Origin: Desulfobacterales bacterium
Lineage (GTDB): Bacteria; Desulfobacterota; Desulfobacteria; Desulfobacterales; JAFDDL01
DNA length: 64,000 nt
NCBI GenBank assembly: GCA_034003325.1
Contig: JAVEYW010000004.1
Location: forward strand, 247,887-311,886
Reading direction: 5' to 3'
In this document: positions 59,613-64,000 of the stretch, in pieces
Position numbering within the stretch: position 1 is the first letter of the stretch
How the letters are laid out: each line of letters starts with the position of its first letter
Position numbers and translations under genes: made by a program
Notes under the pieces: generated by a model
The model's database searches: none
The model's input: the letters and a program-made list of their open reading frames with translations, nothing else
What the model was told of the DNA's origin: nothing

Positions 59613-62276
59613 CTATTTATCCGCGATCATATCCTTTACCGCCCGAACCGCAATCCTGCCGCTCCGCGCCACTGCATTTGCGGCAAGGCGCATCGGCAGT
59701 TTTTCGTAAGTGCATCCATATTTGCTCGATACCTTGCTGAGCGAGATCGCATCGAATTTGCATCGCGTCGCACACAGTCCGCAACCCAGGCATCGGGTTT
59801 GATCGATGTAGGCAGCGCCGCAACTGAGGCATCTTTGCGCCTCTTTTTGAACCTGTTCCTCGGTAAACGCCTGCCGGATGTCTTTAAAGGTGACTTTTTC
59901 CTCGGCCTTGTGAAGCGGCCTCTGGCGCGGCGTGTTGTCATAATTCCCGATCCGCAGATTTTCCTTGTCGATGGCGTGGTATTTTCTGCGGTCCCTGCCG
60001 AGAAGCAGGTCATGCCCCTCCCAGACAAACCGGTGCAGGGAAATGGCGCCTTCCTTGCCCGCCGCAATGGCGTCAATGGCGAATTTGGGGCCTGTATGGG
60101 CGTCGCCGCCGGTGAAGATATCCGGTTCGGCGGTCTGATACGTGACCGCGTCGGCCCGGACAGTATAGTTGGCATTCAACGCAACTTTTGAGCCGGCAAG
60201 CAGGCCGCCCCAGTCGATGCCCTGTCCGATTGAAACCAGCACATGGTCGGCATTGACCGTGATCGTGTCGTTGTCGTCATATTTCGGGTCAAACTTGCCA
60301 TCCGCGCTGAAAACCGACGTACACTTCTTAAATTCCACGCCCGTTACCTTGCCGTCTTTCGTGAGGATGCGTTTGGGGCCCCAGGACGGATTGATCACAA
60401 CGCCTTCGGACTGCGCCTCTTCGATCTCTTCGGGAAGCGCCGGCATCTCCTTTGCGGACTCCAGACAATACATGTTCAGCGTGCCGGCGCCGCTTCTGAC
60501 GGCCGCGCGCGCCACATCGATGGCAACGTTGCCGCCGCCGATGACCAGGACATCGCCGTTCAATTCTTCCTGCTGACCAAGCGTCACGTTCCGCAAGAAC
60601 TCAAGGCCCGTAACGACGCCCTCGGCGTCTTCGCCTTCAATGCCAAGCGCTCTTCCGGACTGGGCGCCGATCGCCATATAAAAGCCCTTATAACCCTCCT
60701 GCCGCAGCGCCTCAAGGCTCACATCCTTGCCGACCTCTATACCGGTTTTGAATTCCACACCGAGCGTTTTCAAAACCTCTATCTCCGCATCGACCACCGC
60801 CGGCGCCAACCGGAAGGCGGGGATGCCGTATTTGAGCATCCCGCCGGGCTGCGGTTGCTTCTCGAATACCGTGACGTGATGTCCGAAGATCGCAAGATAA
60901 TAAGCGCAGCTCATACCGGCGGGGCCTGCGCCGATGACCGCTATCTTTTTCCCCTTATCGAACTTCTTTTTCGGAACGTAGCGCGAAGCGCTGTCAAGTT
61001 CTTTCTCGGCGATGAATTTCTTGATCTCATCGACCGCCACGGGTTCGTCAATATCGCCTCGCGTGCATCCCGATTCGCATTTTCTGGGGCAGATCCTGCC
61101 GCATACGGCCGGGAAGGGGTTTTCCTTCTTGATCAGCTCCAGGGCATCCATATATTTCCCCATGCCCGCGAGTTTGACATAGCCCTGCACGGAGATATGG
61201 GCGGGGCACAGGGTTTTGCAGGGAGACGTGCCCGTTTCGGGCACCACGTTTTCCCGGGTCAGCAAGAAGTCAAGTTGCCATTTGTCCTTCCCCCAGATGT
61301 GATCGTCCGGACTGATGTTTTTCTTTATTTTTACCGGTGTTGCCTGGCAAATCTTCTGCCCCAGTTTGACGGCGTTCATGGGGCAGACATCGACGCACTG
61401 GCCGCAAGCGGCACACTTCTCCTTATCAATGCTTGCCACAAAGTTCGAGCGCATCATGTTGGGCGTATCCACAAGCCTTGCCGTTCTGAATGCCAGACAG
61501 CATTCGGGGTGGCAGTTGCAAATAAACAGGGAGTTCTTGGGGCCGTCCACATTCGTCACCTCGTGGACATAACCCATCTCCTCGGCCCTGTGCAGAATAT
61601 CGTAGGCTTCTTCTTTCGTGACCCTTCTGGCCCGGTTGGTCTTGATGCAAGACTCGGCAAACTCGCCCAGCGTAATGCACCATTCCCCTTCGAGATCCTC
61701 GCCGGCTTTTCCAATAATCCGCGCTGATCTACGGCACTGGCACCCGGTTACGGCAAGACTGGGGGCATACTTCTCAACCCAATAACTCAACTCTTCAATC
61801 TCGGCTTTCCGGGGTTCGGCATCGATCGTTTTCTGTACGGGCACGGTGATCACCAGTCCGGAACCTTTCGGGAAAAATTTTGCGGTCTTTTTGACCAATC
61901 CCTCGACAAAATCAACGAAGTTTTGCGCGATTTCAGGGTGGGCTTCGACCTGATCTTGCTTCATCACCATCAGTTCCATGCTGCCGGGCGCGAAAACCGG
62001 AAGCATCACCCGCTCTTCGCCGTTGACTCTCGTGTATTCAAGAACACCGATCTCGGCCATTTTTTCGACCAGCGCCTTGACATTTTCAGGGGTGCGCTTC
62101 GTCTTTTTCGCTATCGCTTCTATGGCGTAGGGCGTGCGGATTTTCATGCTGAGCCCGATCTCGATCATGTCATCGGCCAGCACATTTTTCAGCGCCTTGT
62201 ACTCGGGAGATTTTTCGGTACAATACGGATTCAGCAGATTGACATGCTGGACGAATTTTGCCAAATTTTTTCTCAT
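59613..62276 (-). CDS. Multidomain FeS/FAD NAD(P)H oxidoreductase, GltD-like
   Basis: An 887-residue protein. Residues about 40-80 resemble a winged helix. A four-cysteine ferredoxin motif CAACGQCVDVCP is at about 287-298. A GltD/dihydropyrimidine-dehydrogenase-type FeS region follows (CKTLCPAH near 350, CGRICPRKCESGC). FAD-binding VIGAGPAGMSCAYYL (about 444) and NAD(P)H-binding VIGGGNVAIDVARAA (about 575) come next. The C-terminus has CLSCGA and a CLGCGLCATRCKFD ferredoxin site (about 829-840). It would pass electrons between NAD(P)H and a low-potential acceptor. Placed between the dehydratase-like pair and hypA, it may supply electrons to that enzyme. Confidence 0.87.
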   Translation of the reverse strand: MRKNLAKFVQHVNLLNPYCTEKSPEYKALKNVLADDMIEIGLSMKIRTPYAIEAIAKKTKRTPENVKALVEKMAEIGVLEYTRVNGEERVMLPVFAPGSMELMVMKQDQVEAHPEIAQNFVDFVEGLVKKTAKFFPKGSGLVITVPVQKTIDAEPRKAEIEELSYWVEKYAPSLAVTGCQCRRSARIIGKAGEDLEGEWCITLGEFAESCIKTNRARRVTKEEAYDILHRAEEMGYVHEVTNVDGPKNSLFICNCHPECCLAFRTARLVDTPNMMRSNFVASIDKEKCAACGQCVDVCPMNAVKLGQKICQATPVKIKKNISPDDHIWGKDKWQLDFLLTRENVVPETGTSPCKTLCPAHISVQGYVKLAGMGKYMDALELIKKENPFPAVCGRICPRKCESGCTRGDIDEPVAVDEIKKFIAEKELDSASRYVPKKKFDKGKKIAVIGAGPAGMSCAYYLAIFGHHVTVFEKQPQPGGMLKYGIPAFRLAPAVVDAEIEVLKTLGVEFKTGIEVGKDVSLEALRQEGYKGFYMAIGAQSGRALGIEGEDAEGVVTGLEFLRNVTLGQQEELNGDVLVIGGGNVAIDVARAAVRSGAGTLNMYCLESAKEMPALPEEIEEAQSEGVVINPSWGPKRILTKDGKVTGVEFKKCTSVFSADGKFDPKYDDNDTITVNADHVLVSIGQGIDWGGLLAGSKVALNANYTVRADAVTYQTAEPDIFTGGDAHTGPKFAIDAIAAGKEGAISLHRFVWEGHDLLLGRDRRKYHAIDKENLRIGNYDNTPRQRPLHKAEEKVTFKDIRQAFTEEQVQKEAQRCLSCGAAYIDQTRCLGCGLCATRCKFDAISLSKVSSKYGCTYEKLPMRLAANAVARSGRIAVRAVKDMIADK

Positions 62277-62356
62277 AGTGGGTCACCTTAATCATTTATT
62301 ATAAATTAAATCGGACCGCTTGTTGCATTCAGATTCGCTTTATTGTCATGCGCCCA

Positions 62357-63757
62357 TCAAATATTACTGAAAAACTCCGCCAACTGGTCATGGGCCGACT
62401 CGCGGGGCGTAAACCGGGCGTCCACGATATCCGTTTCCCATTGAAAGGTGGGAATCCCGACCTCCTCCTGCAGGGCATCGCTTAAGAGTTTATTGACCCC
62501 CCAGGAATGCTTGCAGGCCATGTGCCCGGAAAAAACCGCCGCATCCGCGTGACAGGTTTTGGCCAGATTCACGAAATCGTTGATCCAGATGTCCGAAAAC
62601 GACATAACGTTTCGTGACATGGGCATGTTGAAGGACCGCCACGCCAAACCCTCGATCATGGAGTCCACACTGGTGGTGTTCACAAGGCCGACAATGTCGC
62701 CGGGAAGGTAGCTCGCCGCACACTCCAGATAGCTCATGCCGTAATCCTCTTCGAGCCAGTCATACATATCGATGTAAAAGGGCGTGATCCCCCAGGTCCA
62801 CAGGGTACGGATCTCCTTTTTTCCCTCGGGCAAAAAGCCGATCCCTTTGTCATAACGCGCTTTGGCCTGCTCATAGCACGTCTTCAAATAATCGACATAC
62901 CGGGCATTGGTTCCGCATTGGTAAAGGGAGCCGACATCAAAGGACCGATGCATGCCGGGATCCGGGTTGGGAACCGCGCGGCGCATCTTCTGCAATTCAT
63001 ACAGGTACCAGAGCTGCTGGTTGCCGTATTCCACATGCTTTCTCAGCAGGTCTTCATTCAGGGCGCGGCCCGTGATTTTTTCCAGGCTTTCCACCATGCG
63101 TTTCCATTCATCGTGATAATAGTTAAATGCCCGCTTGTTGGAATAATAAGGCGCATCCAGCACCACCAGGGGAACCTTGTTTCGCTCCATCACATATTGA
63201 TAGAGCATGGAGCTCGAATCACAGGGGGTGCTCGGTTTCACCATCACGTCCGGCATCGGCATTCGGCCGATTTCAATGGCCGTGACCGTCCCCTTCTGGG
63301 CGGAACACAGATGGGTGGGAAGCCCTTTCAACTCCAGAAGATCCATCTCTTCTTCAACCCCCCGGCGCAACACCGCGCTCAGAAAAACCGGCATCAACTC
63401 AAAGCATACGGGCGCCAAGTCCAGCCCATGGAGAATCTCCGGTGTCATGGTGACAAAATAATAGGCGAGGGGTTTTCCCTGCTCCATATTCGCAAAGAGA
63501 TCCTGAAGGTATTGCTTCATCGCCACACATTGATCATATATGGCCTGTCGGTTTTTTTCCTTCAGGGCCGCAGCAAACACTTCAGGATATGCCCCGAGCG
63601 CCAAGGTGGCATGAAATTCCGGTATCTGCTGTAAAAAAGTCGGCAGATCCACATCGGCCATCGTCTTGGCCCCGCTGCCGATCAACCCGATAAAAAGATC
63701 GCAAATGGCGTCGAGCTTTCTTAACCACTCATATTTGGTCTGAACTGTTTCCCCCAT
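62357..63757 (-). CDS. 2-hydroxyacyl-CoA dehydratase / BcrB-like subunit, 466 residues (paralogue)
   Basis: Paralogous to the 467-residue protein at 4534-5937 along its length. Shared segments include TPCDSSSM (Cys near residue 195), SMIEGLAWRSFN, HMACKHSW (about 415) and DARFTPRE near the end. It follows a BcrC-like gene cut by the window edge in the same order as the left operon. The BadF activases may be shared with the left operon, as none is seen on this side up to the edge. The substrate is unknown. Confidence 0.87.
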   Translation of the reverse strand: MGETVQTKYEWLRKLDAICDLFIGLIGSGAKTMADVDLPTFLQQIPEFHATLALGAYPEVFAAALKEKNRQAIYDQCVAMKQYLQDLFANMEQGKPLAYYFVTMTPEILHGLDLAPVCFELMPVFLSAVLRRGVEEEMDLLELKGLPTHLCSAQKGTVTAIEIGRMPMPDVMVKPSTPCDSSSMLYQYVMERNKVPLVVLDAPYYSNKRAFNYYHDEWKRMVESLEKITGRALNEDLLRKHVEYGNQQLWYLYELQKMRRAVPNPDPGMHRSFDVGSLYQCGTNARYVDYLKTCYEQAKARYDKGIGFLPEGKKEIRTLWTWGITPFYIDMYDWLEEDYGMSYLECAASYLPGDIVGLVNTTSVDSMIEGLAWRSFNMPMSRNVMSFSDIWINDFVNLAKTCHADAAVFSGHMACKHSWGVNKLLSDALQEEVGIPTFQWETDIVDARFTPRESAHDQLAEFFSNI

Positions 63758-63821
63758 TTTGGCCGGTCTCCTTTGCCACTCTGTTGGTCATTGGTTCTTA
63801 TATGCAAAATTCCTGAGGTGC

Positions 63822-64000
63822 TTATTTACCCAGCTTCTCCAAAAAGGCCTGAATCCGCGTTTTCAAACGGCCTTCGTCGGTGGAAATATAATCCCGCTCG
63901 ATCATAAGGCTTGGCAATCCGATTGTTTCAAGATCGGCCGCTTCCATCTGGGATTCAACGCCATGGTTGTCGCAAAACGGGATTTTCGCGAAAATGACGC
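63822..64000 (-). CDS. 2-hydroxyacyl-CoA dehydratase / BcrC-like subunit, C-terminal part only
   Basis: The last 58 codons of a gene running beyond the window. KIPFCDNHGVE is the cluster-Cys motif and GRLKTRIQAFLEKLGK the family ending; both correspond to the C-terminus of the 389-residue protein at 6013-7182. It is the first visible gene of the right-hand operon. Confidence 0.85.
   Translation of the reverse strand, partial: VIFAKIPFCDNHGVESQMEAADLETIGLPSLMIERDYISTDEGRLKTRIQAFLEKLGK

Noticed and set aside
60243..61727. 494-codon open frame on the plus strand
   Set aside because: Antisense to the FeS/FAD oxidoreductase; composition is that of a mirror frame in GC-biased coding sequence.
1..64000. 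CRISPR arrays, tRNA or rRNA genes, and integrase-bounded islands
   Set aside because: No regularly spaced direct repeats, no tRNA-like T-arm with acceptor pairing and no integrase or transposase gene were seen on either strand.

Overview
The window looks like the chromosome of a strictly anaerobic deltaproteobacterium (Desulfobacterota, sulfate-reducer type). This is inferred from gene content: ATP-dependent 2-hydroxyacyl-CoA dehydratase / benzoyl-CoA reductase-like proteins with BadF-type activases, 2-oxoacid:ferredoxin oxidoreductase, an ADP-forming acyl-CoA synthetase, CooC and HypA/HypB maturases, many acyl-CoA enzymes and a large sigma-54 activator. No rRNA, tRNA, CRISPR array or integrase was seen.

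Left end (1-12 kb): a truncated NarL-type response regulator and a tryptophanyl-tRNA synthetase precede a minus-strand operon (11962 to 2146). It encodes two different pairs of dehydratase/reductase-like subunits, a 602-residue acyl-CoA dehydrogenase, two BadF-like activase subunits and a CooC-like ATPase with a CXC motif. A near-consensus sigma-54 promoter lies upstream of its first gene. A 1050-residue sigma-54 activator, with a good sigma-70 promoter of its own, is divergently transcribed at 12556.

12-26 kb: a mobile-looking repeat (second copy at 25.3 kb), an ArsR/P1B-ATPase metal-efflux pair behind a consensus promoter, an SLC13-type transporter, a one-chain ADP-forming acyl-CoA synthetase, a LysE exporter and an alpha/beta hydrolase.

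26-34.5 kb: a TetR regulator precedes a plus-strand operon for a glutaryl-CoA-dehydrogenase-like enzyme, thiolase, 3-hydroxyacyl-CoA dehydrogenase, an ALDH7-type (aminoadipate semialdehyde) dehydrogenase and KorA plus a KorB-KorC fusion. Read together these fit oxidation of aminoadipate semialdehyde through 2-oxoadipate and glutaryl-CoA to acetyl-CoA, i.e. lysine- or pipecolate-type catabolism. The aminotransferase and the enoyl-CoA hydratase are not in the window.

34.5-47 kb: an SDR, a truncated amidohydrolase, a tyrosine phosphatase, a B12-binding radical SAM protein translationally coupled to a branched-chain-amino-acid-type ABC transporter (livF-G-M-H; the binding protein lies beyond a fic gene), a TPM-domain lipoprotein and a second CooC ATPase.

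47-55 kb: a decayed, defence-like region. It holds glycosyltransferase remnants, a SWIM and an SNF2 ORF separated by one in-frame TGA, a deleted DNA methyltransferase, an intact TOTE-type primase-helicase-PLD protein, a radical SAM/SPASM fragment and a frameshifted secreted protein.

55-64 kb: a B12-type radical SAM protein overlaps a homocitrate/isopropylmalate-synthase-like gene. Then comes a minus-strand operon with a second dehydratase-like pair (one subunit cut by the window edge), an 887-residue FeS/flavin oxidoreductase, HypA and HypB. This right-hand operon is a paralogous version of the left one with different accessory genes.
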